The notes: a model not told the origin generated them from the letters alone. Positions 1 to 8,429 are shown, numbered from the stretch's first letter. The stretch: 33,333 nucleotides of DNA from Candidatus Peregrinibacteria bacterium (GCA_016220175.1 JACRHZ010000059.1:1-33333); one strand, 5' to 3'. Numbers and translations: made by a program.

Positions 1-13
1 TATACATAGTGTC

Positions 14-607
14 TTAATTTATTGCGCATAATTTTCTTAAAGTTTCATGACCAGAATTCCAGTTTTTAAATTGTTGTTCAACGCTGGTAATCATATCGTT
101 CAATGTCGGGAAATAAATATTGTGTAGACACAATCGTCGTGTTAATTTCCAGACCCGCTCAATTGGATTCAGCTCTGGACTATATGGTGGAAGAAAAAGT
201 AATGAAAAAGATTCTTCATATTTTTTTCTCCATTTTTTATGCAAATTTGCATGATGATATCGGGCATTATCAGTTATCAAAACAATCTTTTTTCCTTTTT
301 TGGAAGATATTTTCCTTAACTTTTTTAAAAATGAATAGAAGCTCAATCCGTTAAACTTTTCTTTTTCAGATTGATACACAAATTTTCCATCAGAAATTCT
401 CACTGCACCAAAATACCCAACACTTTTTCTGGTCGGTTTATGAAGCAGAACAGGATCTTTTTCTTCTGGTGGAATCCACATGCGACAACGCGAACCGTGC
501 TGTTGGAAATGAACTTCGTCAGTTGCCCAAAGTTCTACATTCGGATCTTTTAAAAGTTGCTGGAGTTTTTTTAAATTCTTTTTGTTTTGAAGGATCGGCA
601 TGAGCAA
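14..607 (-). CDS. IS630 transposase, C-terminal frame (DDE catalytic part)
   Basis: This frame encodes the DDE_3 catalytic domain of the IS630 transposase. The three acidic residues are visible as D in LWATDEVHF, D in VLITDNARYHH and E in PELNPIERVWK, so the catalytic core looks intact. Its ATG at 607 is probably not a real start, because meaningful homology begins only at about LKKLQQLLKDPNVE, just after the seven-A run shared with the N-terminal frame. The stop lies about 14 bp from the left end of the element. Some IS630 members are known to make a fused protein by frameshifting; here the required shift is +1. A simple inactivating indel cannot be excluded. Confidence 0.85.
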   Translation of the reverse strand: MLMPILQNKKNLKKLQQLLKDPNVELWATDEVHFQQHGSRCRMWIPPEEKDPVLLHKPTRKSVGYFGAVRISDGKFVYQSEKEKFNGLSFYSFLKKLRKISSKKGKKIVLITDNARYHHANLHKKWRKKYEESFSLLFLPPYSPELNPIERVWKLTRRLCLHNIYFPTLNDMITSVEQQFKNWNSGHETLRKLCAIN

Positions 608-1055
608 TGAGAGGACGTGGCTTTCTTAAGCGGAACCCAAGTTGGCGAAAAAGCCGTTGGCATTGCCGAACTCCAAGTGTAATAACGTATTTATTTTTAA
701 TAAAAAGAGAAAGAGTTTTTCCATCCCATAAATTTCCTTGAAGCCCTGCATCTGCCGGTGATTTTCGCAACATCAAATTAATTTCTTTCAGTTGGATTTG
801 GCTTATGCGTCTTGGTCGACCGACATGATCAGCATCAGCAAGCCCAGAAAATCCATCGTCTTCAAAACGATGAACCCAATATTGAACTGTTCGAGTCGAA
901 TCCCCAAGTTTTTTAGCAACTTCAGGGCAGGTCATTCCCTGCGCAACAAGTAAAATAGAATGAAGCCGATGATCGTATCTTGCTTCATCTGAACGGCGAA
1001 TTTCATCTTGAAATGCCAAAATAATATGTGGATCAGAAATACTTAATGGTTTCAT
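519..1055 (-). CDS. IS630 transposase, N-terminal frame (HTH part)
   Basis: This 178-aa frame carries the DNA-binding half of an IS630-family transposase. Residues about 25-80 form a helix-turn-helix (VAKKLGDSTRTVQYWVHRF), and a second winged-helix-like region follows with SPADAGLQGNLWDGKTLSLF. It begins about 55 bp inside the right terminal repeat. The natural continuation (the DDE domain) lies in the +1 frame. The two frames meet at a run of seven A residues (plus-strand T run at 566-572), where EFKK continues sensibly into LQQLLKDPNVELWATDE. Beyond that point this frame reads nonsense until its stop. Expression as one protein would need +1 frameshifting, RNA polymerase slippage on the A run, or a one-base correction. 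Confidence 0.85.
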   Translation of the reverse strand: MKPLSISDPHIILAFQDEIRRSDEARYDHRLHSILLVAQGMTCPEVAKKLGDSTRTVQYWVHRFEDDGFSGLADADHVGRPRRISQIQLKEINLMLRKSPADAGLQGNLWDGKTLSLFIKNKYVITLGVRQCQRLFRQLGFRLRKPRPLIAHADPSKQKEFKKTPATFKRSECRTLGN

Positions 1056-1109
1056 GAAATCATCATGCCAGAAGCCTTCATTATACGCAAATATTTATGA
1101 CGCTATGTA

Positions 1110-2144
1110 TATCTTGATCTGGAGCTTCCTTCGGATCTCAATAAGCTTGAAGATGCGGAGCTGTATTTTCGTGAGCATACTCAAAAACTGATTATTATAG
1201 ATGAAATACAACGAATGCCATCACTCTTTCCCATTTTGAGAGCGGTAATTGATCAGGACAGGAGAAACGGGCGATTTCTTTTACTCGGCTCCGCTTCGCC
1301 TGATCTTCTGAAGCACACTTCCGAGAGCATGGCAGGAAGAATTGTGTACCATGAACTCTTTCCATTTTCGTTAGCAGAAGTGAAAAATGCTACTGAGAAT
1401 GTGCGGAATTTATGGCTCAGGGGAGGGTATCCAGAAAGTTTTCTTGCTGAAGACGAAGAAAAGAGCTTCAGATGGCGCGAGGCATTTCTTCAAACATATC
1501 TGGAGCGTGATATTCCGCAACTCGGAATTCATATTTCTTCCATTCAAATGAGGAGATTTCTTACTATGGTGGCTCACTCCCATGGTCAGCTGTGGAATGC
1601 GAGCAAAATTGCAAATAGTTTGGGAGTTTCTGCCCCTACAATACGAAGTTATATGGATATATTTGAAAAAACTTTTCTCATCCGTAAAGCAGAACCATAC
1701 CATATAAATATCAAAAAAAGATTGGTAAAATCTCCGAAAATCTTTCTTTGTGATAGTGGAATTCTTCATACTCTCCTCGGAATTCATACTTTTGAAGATG
1801 CTTTCTCCCATCCAGCGCTCGGAAGTTCATGGGAAGGTTTTGTTCTCGAACAACTTTCATCTCTCTCTTCAAGAAATCGCCAGGAAATATACTTCTTCCG
1901 AACAAGCGCTGGAGCGGAAATTGATTTTCTTCTCCTTTCTCGAAAAAAACGATTGATTGCGATAGAAGTAAAGTATTCGCTCAGCCCAAAACTGACAAAA
2001 TCATTCTGGAATGCGTTTCGTGATCTTTCCTGTGGAAAGGGATACGTGGTATATCCGGGAGATGAAATATATCCCCTTCAAAAAAATGTTTTTGCTCTGC
2101 CAATCGCACAGATCTCTGAAATATTCAAACAAAAAATACCTTGA
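1110..2144 (+). pseudogene. AAA_14/DUF4143 ATPase, 5' end cut off by IS630
   Basis: The frame is open from the IS junction (YLDLELPSDLNKL) to the TGA at 2142-2144. It shows the Walker B segment LIIIDEIQRMPSLFPILRAV, the sensor-like FLLLGSASPDLL, and the C-terminal DUF4143 region with a PD-(D/E)xK-like signature (GAEIDFLLL, then IAIEVKYS). These are features of the AAA_14 plus DUF4143 family, often found in accessory DNA. The N-terminal Walker A part is absent and should lie on the far side of the IS, outside the window. The first internal ATG (1215) falls inside Walker B, so a protein started there would lack ATP binding. Most likely inactive. Confidence 0.85.
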
Positions 2145-2198
2145 AGAAAAAACTAAAATCACCTATTCTAAATCTTGCTTTCTCAGGATATTTAAGTT

Positions 2199-3743
2199 AT
2201 GTCAAGCACCATCAAAAATCTTCCCATCACTGTAGAAAAAAGCCATCTCGTAACGATTGGAGAAAAATTATATTCTGAAAAAATTGATTTCATCCGGGAA
2301 CTCGTAAATAACTCTTACGATGCCGATGCGACGATTGTGCAAATTACCTGCGCTGCTGATCGTATTCTCATTGAAGATAATGGTTCGGGAATGGACGAAA
2401 AAGGACTGCTCCAATACTTTACGATCGGTTCGGAATTTAAAAAGGAACACCGCTTTTCTTCCCGGTTTCGTCGCGAGCGCATTGGAGAATTTGGAATTGG
2501 AAAATTTGCAGCTCTTGCTGCTGCAAAGAGTTTTATCATTGAAACCCATCGGGGGGAGTGGAGTTATCGCGCTGTGTTCTCTAAAAAAGAGTGGCATGAA
2601 AAAAACTCTTGGGAATTGCCCGTGGAAGTTCTTCCAAAGAGTCCGCTTCGCACCGATGGAACTATCATTACCATTCTGAATCCAGATCGAAGTTTTGATG
2701 TGAAAGACATTATTCGTCATTTGCGAGAAAAAGTTCCCTTGGGAAGCGAGAGTTTTCAGATTTTTCTCAATGGAAAAGAAATTCTCCCCTATGCCATTCC
2801 AGGACAACGAATCCCTGTTAATCTCAAAACAAAATATGGAACAGTAATTGGTGAAATAATTCTCGTGAGTCCTCATATCGCGAGTATTCAAAAAGCAGGT
2901 CTGGAAATACGCGTAAAAGGAATTATGATTCGAAGAAGCATTTTTGGACTTGAAAGCTCAAAAGGAATTGCTCGAATACGTGGTGAAGTGAAGGCTGATT
3001 TTCTCCCTATTACGTCTAATCGCGATGATTTTATTCGCGACGATGAACGATATGAATTTTTTACAGAACTCATACAGAGAGAAATTCGGAAAGCTCTTAA
3101 AAAGCTTTCCGATATTCAGATGGGAAAATTTAATCAACAGGCATCACATGTCCTCAAAGAAGCCTTAACTCTTGTGGGAAAAGCGATTCGAAAGAATCCT
3201 GGAATGGCCGAAGCAATCAGGAAAGAAGCTCCTCTTGGTCAAGAAATACAGAGTGGAGAAGAAGTCTATGGGCTCAGTGAAAATTCTGAGAAAGACCTCG
3301 TGGAAGGATTTCATGTTTCTCGTCCAACATTTGAAGTGCCAAACGACCCGTCTCTTTTTGGGAATGAACCCGAAAAAGACCATTTTGGAACTCTGAAACG
3401 AAAACCAAGAATGTTGGCGCTCGCGGAAAAGACGATTATTCGGCGACTTCGCTTTAAAGATTTTGGGATTGTGTGCCGTATGGAACATCTCGGGAGAGAT
3501 GAAGAGGAGAGTCTTTCTTCGGAAGGGATTATTTACCTGAATATTGACCATCCGCTCTACCATCGTTTTGCGCGTGAAGAGAAAACACTCATTTTTCATA
3601 TTGTCCGCCTTATTGCTCAGGAAATGGCTCTTTCTCACACTCCAAAAAGCCCGCGAGAAGCATTTGAACTCCAGAGCGAGCTCATGACGGAATCATTTGG
3701 AAAGAGAAGGCATGAAGAAACTGAAACAACTGTAGAAAATTAG
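2199..3743 (+). CDS. GHKL (Hsp90/MutL-like) ATPase of unknown role
   Basis: This 514-aa protein has an N-terminal GHKL ATP-binding fold. Motif N is FIRELVNNSYDAD (residues 32-43), motif G1 is EDNGSGM (59-65) and motif G2 is IGEFGIGKFA (95-104), resembling Hsp90, MutL and MORC. A second domain (about 190-310) would correspond to the S5-like transducer region. The C-terminal third contains IIYLNIDHPLYHRF and a helical HIVRLIAQEM segment, also seen in stand-alone GHKL proteins of unknown function. There is no histidine-kinase phospho-acceptor domain. It lies next to a disrupted ATPase and a toxin-antitoxin pair, in what looks like accessory DNA. The specific role is not known. Start codon ATG; no Shine-Dalgarno motif. 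Confidence 0.8.
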   Translation: MSSTIKNLPITVEKSHLVTIGEKLYSEKIDFIRELVNNSYDADATIVQITCAADRILIEDNGSGMDEKGLLQYFTIGSEFKKEHRFSSRFRRERIGEFGIGKFAALAAAKSFIIETHRGEWSYRAVFSKKEWHEKNSWELPVEVLPKSPLRTDGTIITILNPDRSFDVKDIIRHLREKVPLGSESFQIFLNGKEILPYAIPGQRIPVNLKTKYGTVIGEIILVSPHIASIQKAGLEIRVKGIMIRRSIFGLESSKGIARIRGEVKADFLPITSNRDDFIRDDERYEFFTELIQREIRKALKKLSDIQMGKFNQQASHVLKEALTLVGKAIRKNPGMAEAIRKEAPLGQEIQSGEEVYGLSENSEKDLVEGFHVSRPTFEVPNDPSLFGNEPEKDHFGTLKRKPRMLALAEKTIIRRLRFKDFGIVCRMEHLGRDEEESLSSEGIIYLNIDHPLYHRFAREEKTLIFHIVRLIAQEMALSHTPKSPREAFELQSELMTESFGKRRHEETETTVEN

Positions 3744-3763
3744 AACCTGTACTTACCGTTATT

Positions 3764-4064
3764 TTAAAACCAATATTTCGCTCCTCTCTTCTCAAGTTCC
3801 GTCGAGTCTGCGAAGACACTGCCTTCGGCTCTGAGGTCTAGCGGTCTCGTCGTTCCGTTCGACCCGAGCTCACGACCGAGGGCAGGCTCGAAGAGAGTAA
3901 GTCGAAGTGCGAGGATGATTTTAAAAATCTCGTTGCGCTCCTCATCCGTTTCCGCGAAAGCTTCGGCGGACGTCGCATCTATGTGTTTTTCCTTCTGCGA
4001 ATTCCATAATCTCCTTGCAGGGAAGCTCCATCCGTAAGCGTGCGCTCTTCTGCGCAGAAATTAA
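3764..4064 (-). pseudogene. decayed duplicate of the pheT 3' end
   Basis: Three blocks match the last codons of pheT (about 5650-5755) in the same orientation. Block 3766-3801 differs at 5 of 36 bases, 3910-3948 at 7 of 39, and about 4035-4064 at roughly 6 of 30. Read on the minus strand they encode EERTLTD, then DEERNEIFKIIL, then ELEKRGAKYWF and a TAA stop, against EERTLTDEERDEIFKILLAELEKRGAKYRF in PheT. Two GC-rich inserts split them. 3802-3909 is flanked by CGAG on both sides; 3949-4032 is flanked by CATCCG and contains a near-palindrome TCCGCGAAAGCTTCGGCGGA. Homology stops at the pheT stop codon and about 35 codons before it. Confidence 0.8.
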
Positions 4065-4139
4065 TTTTTACTCACTCAAGATCATGATCTCATACCGATT
4101 CGCTTTAGAAATATTGCGGATATATTTCTTCAATTAAAA

Positions 4140-4201
4140 AGCAGTAAGCAGTAAGCGGTAAGCCAAATTTTTACAATACTTATTGCTTACTGCATATTGC
4201 T
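4140..4201. repeat. AGTAAGC-type intergenic hairpin repeat
   Basis: The left arm 4140-4162 (tandem AGCAGTA units) pairs with the right arm 4179-4201; 19 of 23 positions are complementary across a 16-nt AT-rich loop. It lies just downstream of the AbiEii gene (minus strand) and could act as a terminator. Related sequence occurs at 24876-24906. The rest of 4065-4257 shows no gene. Confidence 0.6.
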
Positions 4202-4257
4202 TTCCTATTCTTATTTGCACATAAGAAAATACGCAGCATTTTTATCGAGAATTGGTA

Positions 4258-5028
4258 TCATCCTCCAACGCGCTGGAGTTCATCCCGCAAAAGACGAATG
4301 ATTTCTTCCTTGAGTATATTCCGAACAGCGCGAAATTCTGTAAGCGGAAGCAGAACGTTCAAATCCTGATCAATGAGAGTTCTCGTGACATTTTTTTCTA
4401 CAAAATTTATAAGATCACGAAAGAAAACCTGAAGCGAACACTGCCGTAACTCAGGAATTATTTCAGTATTATACGAGTAGCCCTGCAGGAGAAAGTGATG
4501 GACATCAAACAGATCTCTTCCTGCTATTTTTCCAGTTCGTTCAGAACGCGCAATGAGCGCGACAAATTTATTGGCGACCATTGTTTCCCGTGTTTGACAC
4601 TTCATTACTCGGTCTATTTCGGGAAGGCGCACCATTTCATATTCATTTTTTTTTGGAGGAGGAAAGAGCATATCTATTTTTATCGTGTTTCGACTCTGGG
4701 GATTCTTCACTGGATATTGAACAAAATATTGCGGAATCTTTTTACTGGAATCCTTTATGGTGAGGTTCAGATTGGTAAAAACAGTCTCCAGAGCTTTTCT
4801 GAGAGAAGGTATGTCTTGTTCCTCCGCAAGAATATCGAAATCAAGATCAACAGAAAAACGGTCTAAAAACCCGCGCATGGCGGCACACGTTCCTCCTTTA
4901 AAAGCAAGGCTGCGGGCACATATAGGATGTTCACAAATGGCGGTGAGAAGCCTGAGGAGCCATGCCTTGTGAATGGCATCTTCTTTACGCGGAATCAGCA
5001 TGATGGTCTGGGGTGAAAGGATAGCCAA
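4258..5028 (-). CDS. AbiEii-type nucleotidyltransferase toxin
   Basis: This 256-aa protein matches the AbiEii/AbiGii nucleotidyltransferase family, the toxin of type IV AbiE systems. Residues 42-65 show the polymerase-beta-like core FKGGTCAAMRGFLDRFSVDLDFD, with GGT and the metal-binding DxD. A later KIDM strand could supply another acidic residue, and VANKFVALIARSERTGKIAGRDLFD (about 180-205) fits the family's C-terminal helical part. Family members NTP-modify cellular targets such as tRNA acceptor ends; that is family knowledge. The start overlaps the 3' end of the AbiEi gene by 44 bp, so the two are one operon, antitoxin first. Confidence 0.85.
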   Translation of the reverse strand: MAILSPQTIMLIPRKEDAIHKAWLLRLLTAICEHPICARSLAFKGGTCAAMRGFLDRFSVDLDFDILAEEQDIPSLRKALETVFTNLNLTIKDSSKKIPQYFVQYPVKNPQSRNTIKIDMLFPPPKKNEYEMVRLPEIDRVMKCQTRETMVANKFVALIARSERTGKIAGRDLFDVHHFLLQGYSYNTEIIPELRQCSLQVFFRDLINFVEKNVTRTLIDQDLNVLLPLTEFRAVRNILKEEIIRLLRDELQRVGG

Positions 5029-5560
5029 TTTCTTTTTGAAGAGCTTGAAATTTCTTCATATCAATCGTATGGATACTGTCCAAATACACTTTTGGATTGA
5101 AATAGAAAAGATCAGCGAGAGCTCTTTCAGGAGTCGCTTTTAGTACCCCGTTTTTCTCAATAATTCCTGCAGGATTATAGAGGTATTTTTCTTGAAGCTG
5201 GCGGCTTTTGAATGTATACGGTCCAATGCGAAAAGAACGAGAAAAAGCGCTGACAAGCGTATATTGATGCTGTATTTGCATGATAAACCCTTCCCGAACG
5301 AGAATTGTTTCAGTGCTGATATACGCATATCCATGAATCGCTTTGATACCGAGGAGGAGCGGATCCAGCTTCTCCAGGGGAAGAAGAGAATAGAGTCCTT
5401 TATAAATTCGAAAAAGAAGCCCTTTTTTCGTATACCGCTTGAGAAGGGTGTAGAGCGTATTTGAATTGTGAACATCCCAAAGACGCGCTAAATCTCCAGA
5501 ATGGAAGATTGGCTCTGCCTGACGAGCAAGAAGCACGATACGGTCGGATGCGGATTGCAT
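4985..5560 (-). CDS. AbiEi-type antitoxin/transcriptional regulator
   Basis: This 191-aa protein lies directly upstream of and overlaps the AbiEii toxin. Residues about 1-65 form a winged helix (SGDLARLWDVHNSNTLYTLLKRYTKKGLLFRIYKGLYSL), matching the N-terminal HTH of AbiEi proteins. The remainder contains the family pattern YISTETILVREG, then ATPERALADLFYFNPK. AbiEi antitoxins bind inverted repeats in their own promoter and repress the operon. Here an inverted repeat (CTGTAC, 6 bp, GTACAG) sits 16 bp upstream of the ATG, consistent with that. The gene follows pheT on the same strand with 89 bp between, but has its own promoter-like sequence. Confidence 0.8.
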   Translation of the reverse strand: MQSASDRIVLLARQAEPIFHSGDLARLWDVHNSNTLYTLLKRYTKKGLLFRIYKGLYSLLPLEKLDPLLLGIKAIHGYAYISTETILVREGFIMQIQHQYTLVSAFSRSFRIGPYTFKSRQLQEKYLYNPAGIIEKNGVLKATPERALADLFYFNPKVYLDSIHTIDMKKFQALQKEIGYPFTPDHHADSA

Positions 5561-5565
5561 TTTCT

Positions 5566-5594
5566 ATTATATTATTCTGTACTGATATGTACAG
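5566..5594 (-). promoter_or_regulatory. AbiE promoter -10 and operator palindrome
   Basis: On the minus strand a perfect TATAAT (5566-5571) lies 5 bp before the AbiEi ATG. An inverted repeat CTGTAC-N6-GTACAG (5577-5594) covers the spacer and the position of the -35, whose hexamer is poor. A start about 7 bp after the -10 would make the mRNA leaderless. The operator role is inferred from known AbiEi autoregulation. Confidence 0.55.
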
Positions 5595-5649
5595 GATACC
5601 ATAACAAATTAGTTTTAGGAAGGGGAAATTTTTTTACAAGGAGACTTCC

Positions 5650-8406
5650 TCAAAACCTATACTTCGCCCCTCTCTTCTCGAGCTCCGCGAGGAGAATTTT
5701 GAAAATCTCATCGCGCTCTTCATCGGTGAGCGTGCGCTCTTCTGAACGGAATTCAAATGAAAGCGTGACCGATTTTTTTCCTTTGGGAACGCCTTTTCCT
5801 TCCCACGCTTCCATAATTGAGCTCTTATAAATTCTCGTATCGAGTTTTTCGAGACCCTGAATAATATCCGCTACTGGCATTTTTTGATCGCAGAGAACAG
5901 AAAAATCAAATGGAATTTCCTGATATTTTGGCAGCGGCAATATTTTTTTCGCTTTTTGAGGGATTTCTGCAAGTTCTTTTGTATTGAGACATAGTATCGT
6001 GGAAGGAATCGGAAGATCGAATTCTTTTGCTACTTTCGGATGGATTTCAAAAATCTTTATGTATCCTTTTTTCCCAATTCTATAGAGCGCTGATTTTGCC
6101 GGATGTGCGAATGGAATTCCTAAGTCTGAAGCCTCAAAATGATATTTCCAGCCTTCGCTCGCGAGTATTTCTTCCGCAATGCCTTTTGCCGTAAGAAAAT
6201 CATCTCCGACAAAAAGCCCGGTCATTCGAAGTTCTTCAATTTTTCGATCACCTTCCATTCGAAATACATTTCCACTTTCAAAAATTCGAAATTTTTCTCG
6301 ATGTCTTCTATTTCTTTCGGCGACTTCAAAAAGCCGCGGAGAAAGTGATGGACGCATAATGCTGAGATCAGCAGAAAGAGGATTCGCGAGTTTTATATTC
6401 GCTTCTGAAAGTGAAAGTTGGCAGCGTTTTAAGAGATCTTCCCCCAAAAATGCGAGTGTGACGATTTCATAAAATCCATTTTTTACAAAAATATTTGCGA
6501 GCTTCTTTTCGAGCACGCGATGTGGTGCGGAAACAATCGGCAAGAGGCGAACATCTGGAGCTTTTTCAGGAATGGCATCGAGTCCATAAATACGAATAAT
6601 TTCTTCCACGAGATCTTCTGGAATGCGAATATCGCCAGTTCTCCATGCGGGAACCACAACATCAAAAATTCCTCCTTTTGTCTCCACAAGAAAAAATCCG
6701 AGATCTTCCAGAATTTCCTTCATGCGATCTTTCGGAATTTCAATTCCCGCCATTCGATCTACGAGTTTTGGATCGAGCTCAATGGTGCGAGGTTTTTCAT
6801 CAAACGCTTTTTTATCGAGAATTTTTGAAGCGACTTTTGCATTCGGGAAGATTTCGAGAAGAAGTTCTATAACACGCAAAATCCCTTCTTCTACGAGATG
6901 GGGAGGAACTCCCTTTTCAAAAATTGTCGCGGCTTCGGTTCGATGTGTCAGCGCAAGCGCACTCCTCCTAATTTTCACCGCATCATATACAGAAGTGTGC
7001 AAAAGAATACTTTCTGTGGATTCTTGAATTCCTGAATTTTTTCCTCCCATAATTCCACAAAGATCAAAAATTCCATTTTTTTCATCTTCAATAATAATCG
7101 TATCTGCCGACATTTTTCGCTCGATTCCATCGAGAGTAACCATTTTTTCGCCTGGTCTCGTGACGCGCATAACCCATTCCTTTCCGACAAGATCCATATC
7201 AAACGCGTGCATTGGAGTTCCTCGCTCGAGCATCACATAATTTGTCGCATCAATAATTGCGTTGAGTGGTCTGATCCCGCAGAGTTCTAATCTCTTCTGC
7301 ATCCACTCAGGCGACGCAGTTTTCCCATCGATTCCCGTGATATAGACTGCCATATATCTCGGACAAATTTCTTCCTGATTTCGAATCGTAATACTAATTG
7401 GCAATGGATTTTTGGACTCCATTTTTGGTGAAGGATAGGTTTCATTTTTCATTTTCGCAACTCCAGAAGCGACGCATTCCCGCGCAAATCCGGTATGAGA
7501 AAAAAGATCCGGACGATTTGTGAGCGCGGTATTTTCAAAATCGAAAACAATTTCAGAAGGAAATACATAATCAAAAAATGCTGTTCCGACTGGCGCGTCA
7601 TCCGGGAGAAGATAAATCTCTTTATTTTGCGATGGCGCGACATGAAGTTCTTCAGTCGAACAAATCATTCCATTGCTTTCTACATCTCGAATGGTCGAAA
7701 TTTTGATAGGAATTTCATTCCACAAATTTGCTCCAGGAAGCGCAATCGGAACTTTTGCACCGACGTGTAAATTCGATCCACCACAAACAATTTGTTGTAC
7801 AGACGCGCTATAGCGCGTCTCCACATTTTCGTGAGACGCGATGAATCGCGTCTCTACCGATACCGACACAACCGACAATTTATCCGCATTTGGATGTTTT
7901 TCAATTTTTTCAATTTTTCCAACAACTACATTTTTCAGATATTCTCGGAGAAGATGAAGAATTGGTCTTCCGAGCGGCGTTTTTTCCGAAAATCGAAAAA
8001 GACCTTCTTTGGTATACGAAGTACTGAGCTCTTCCTCGGAACATACCATTCCATTACTTTCCACTCCTCGTATTTTTGCACTTTTCACATGAACTCCAGA
8101 CGGAAGCTCAGTTCCGGGAAGGGCGATAGGGTAGACTTCACCAACTTTAAGTTCGAACACCGATCCGAAAATAATTTTTCGAGGAGATGATTCTCCTACG
8201 TCGAAAACTCCTAAGTGGAGTTTGTCACTTCCCTCAATTTTTTGAAATTCCAAAAGTTTTCCGGTGAGAACCGTATCAAACACGCTCAGCGAGTTCACCA
8301 CTTTGTCCACTTCTGCGGATTTTTCTGTAAGAGCGTCGGCGATACGCATTGGATCTTTTTCGGTGAATTCCACAAAATCCGAAAGCCATTTGAGAGAGAT
8401 TTTCAT
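5650..8406 (-). CDS. pheT: phenylalanyl-tRNA synthetase beta subunit with two tRNA-binding OB domains
   Basis: PheT pairs with PheS to charge tRNA-Phe in the cytoplasm. At 918 aa it is longer than the usual roughly 800. The order is: N-terminal strand region (1-43); a diverged EMAP-II-like OB domain (44-156, KIRGVESNGMVCSEEEL); a second, more canonical OB domain (160-283, KIEKHPNADKLSV and TIRDVESNGMICSTEEL); B3/B4 editing region (about 300-490, with EICPRYMAVYI and NAIIDATNYVMLERGTPMHAFD); B5 (about 520-600); the catalytic-like core; and the C-terminal FDX-ACB domain (SLSFEFRSEERTLTDEERDEI). Residues about 185-202 are encoded by two small palindromes inserted in the second OB domain. It stands alone; pheS is 22 kb away on the other strand. 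Stop TGA. Confidence 0.95.
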   Translation of the reverse strand: MKISLKWLSDFVEFTEKDPMRIADALTEKSAEVDKVVNSLSVFDTVLTGKLLEFQKIEGSDKLHLGVFDVGESSPRKIIFGSVFELKVGEVYPIALPGTELPSGVHVKSAKIRGVESNGMVCSEEELSTSYTKEGLFRFSEKTPLGRPILHLLREYLKNVVVGKIEKIEKHPNADKLSVVSVSVETRFIASHENVETRYSASVQQIVCGGSNLHVGAKVPIALPGANLWNEIPIKISTIRDVESNGMICSTEELHVAPSQNKEIYLLPDDAPVGTAFFDYVFPSEIVFDFENTALTNRPDLFSHTGFARECVASGVAKMKNETYPSPKMESKNPLPISITIRNQEEICPRYMAVYITGIDGKTASPEWMQKRLELCGIRPLNAIIDATNYVMLERGTPMHAFDMDLVGKEWVMRVTRPGEKMVTLDGIERKMSADTIIIEDEKNGIFDLCGIMGGKNSGIQESTESILLHTSVYDAVKIRRSALALTHRTEAATIFEKGVPPHLVEEGILRVIELLLEIFPNAKVASKILDKKAFDEKPRTIELDPKLVDRMAGIEIPKDRMKEILEDLGFFLVETKGGIFDVVVPAWRTGDIRIPEDLVEEIIRIYGLDAIPEKAPDVRLLPIVSAPHRVLEKKLANIFVKNGFYEIVTLAFLGEDLLKRCQLSLSEANIKLANPLSADLSIMRPSLSPRLFEVAERNRRHREKFRIFESGNVFRMEGDRKIEELRMTGLFVGDDFLTAKGIAEEILASEGWKYHFEASDLGIPFAHPAKSALYRIGKKGYIKIFEIHPKVAKEFDLPIPSTILCLNTKELAEIPQKAKKILPLPKYQEIPFDFSVLCDQKMPVADIIQGLEKLDTRIYKSSIMEAWEGKGVPKGKKSVTLSFEFRSEERTLTDEERDEIFKILLAELEKRGAKYRF
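7801..7854. repeat. pair of palindromes inserted in frame in pheT
   Basis: 7801-7820 is a perfect 20-bp palindrome (AGACGCGCTATAGCGCGTCT). 7833-7854 is a second one with 10-bp arms (GAGACGCGAT, 2 bp, ATCGCGTCTC), followed by TAC. Both carry the core (GTA)GAGAC...GTCTC(TAC). Read in the pheT frame they give VETRYSAS and VETRFIAS, an 18-residue insertion in a surface region of the second OB domain that leaves the frame intact. A related palindrome is in ribD at 22031-22054. Confidence 0.8.
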
Positions 8407-8429
8407 TTTTTCGGCATAAAATCAGCCGA

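Larger units (their letters stand above)
1..1111 (-). mobile_element. IS630-family insertion sequence, complete
   Basis: A two-part IS630-type transposase is bounded by terminal inverted repeats: bases 1-32 match the reverse complement of 1080-1111 at 26 of 32 positions. Both ends finish in TA, matching the TA target duplication known for IS630/Tc1 elements. The window starts exactly at the left end of the element. The right junction opens directly into the reading frame of an ATPase gene, so the element interrupts that gene. Confidence 0.9.

Noticed and set aside
3744-4257. A small gene in the 500-bp gap after the GHKL ATPase gene
   Set aside because: No frame has coding character; the sequence is explained by the decayed pheT end, its two inserts and a hairpin repeat.
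5800-8300. Plus-strand open frames within pheT
   Set aside because: They are frames opposite a well-supported gene, have no recognisable domains and show Phe/Arg-rich antisense composition.
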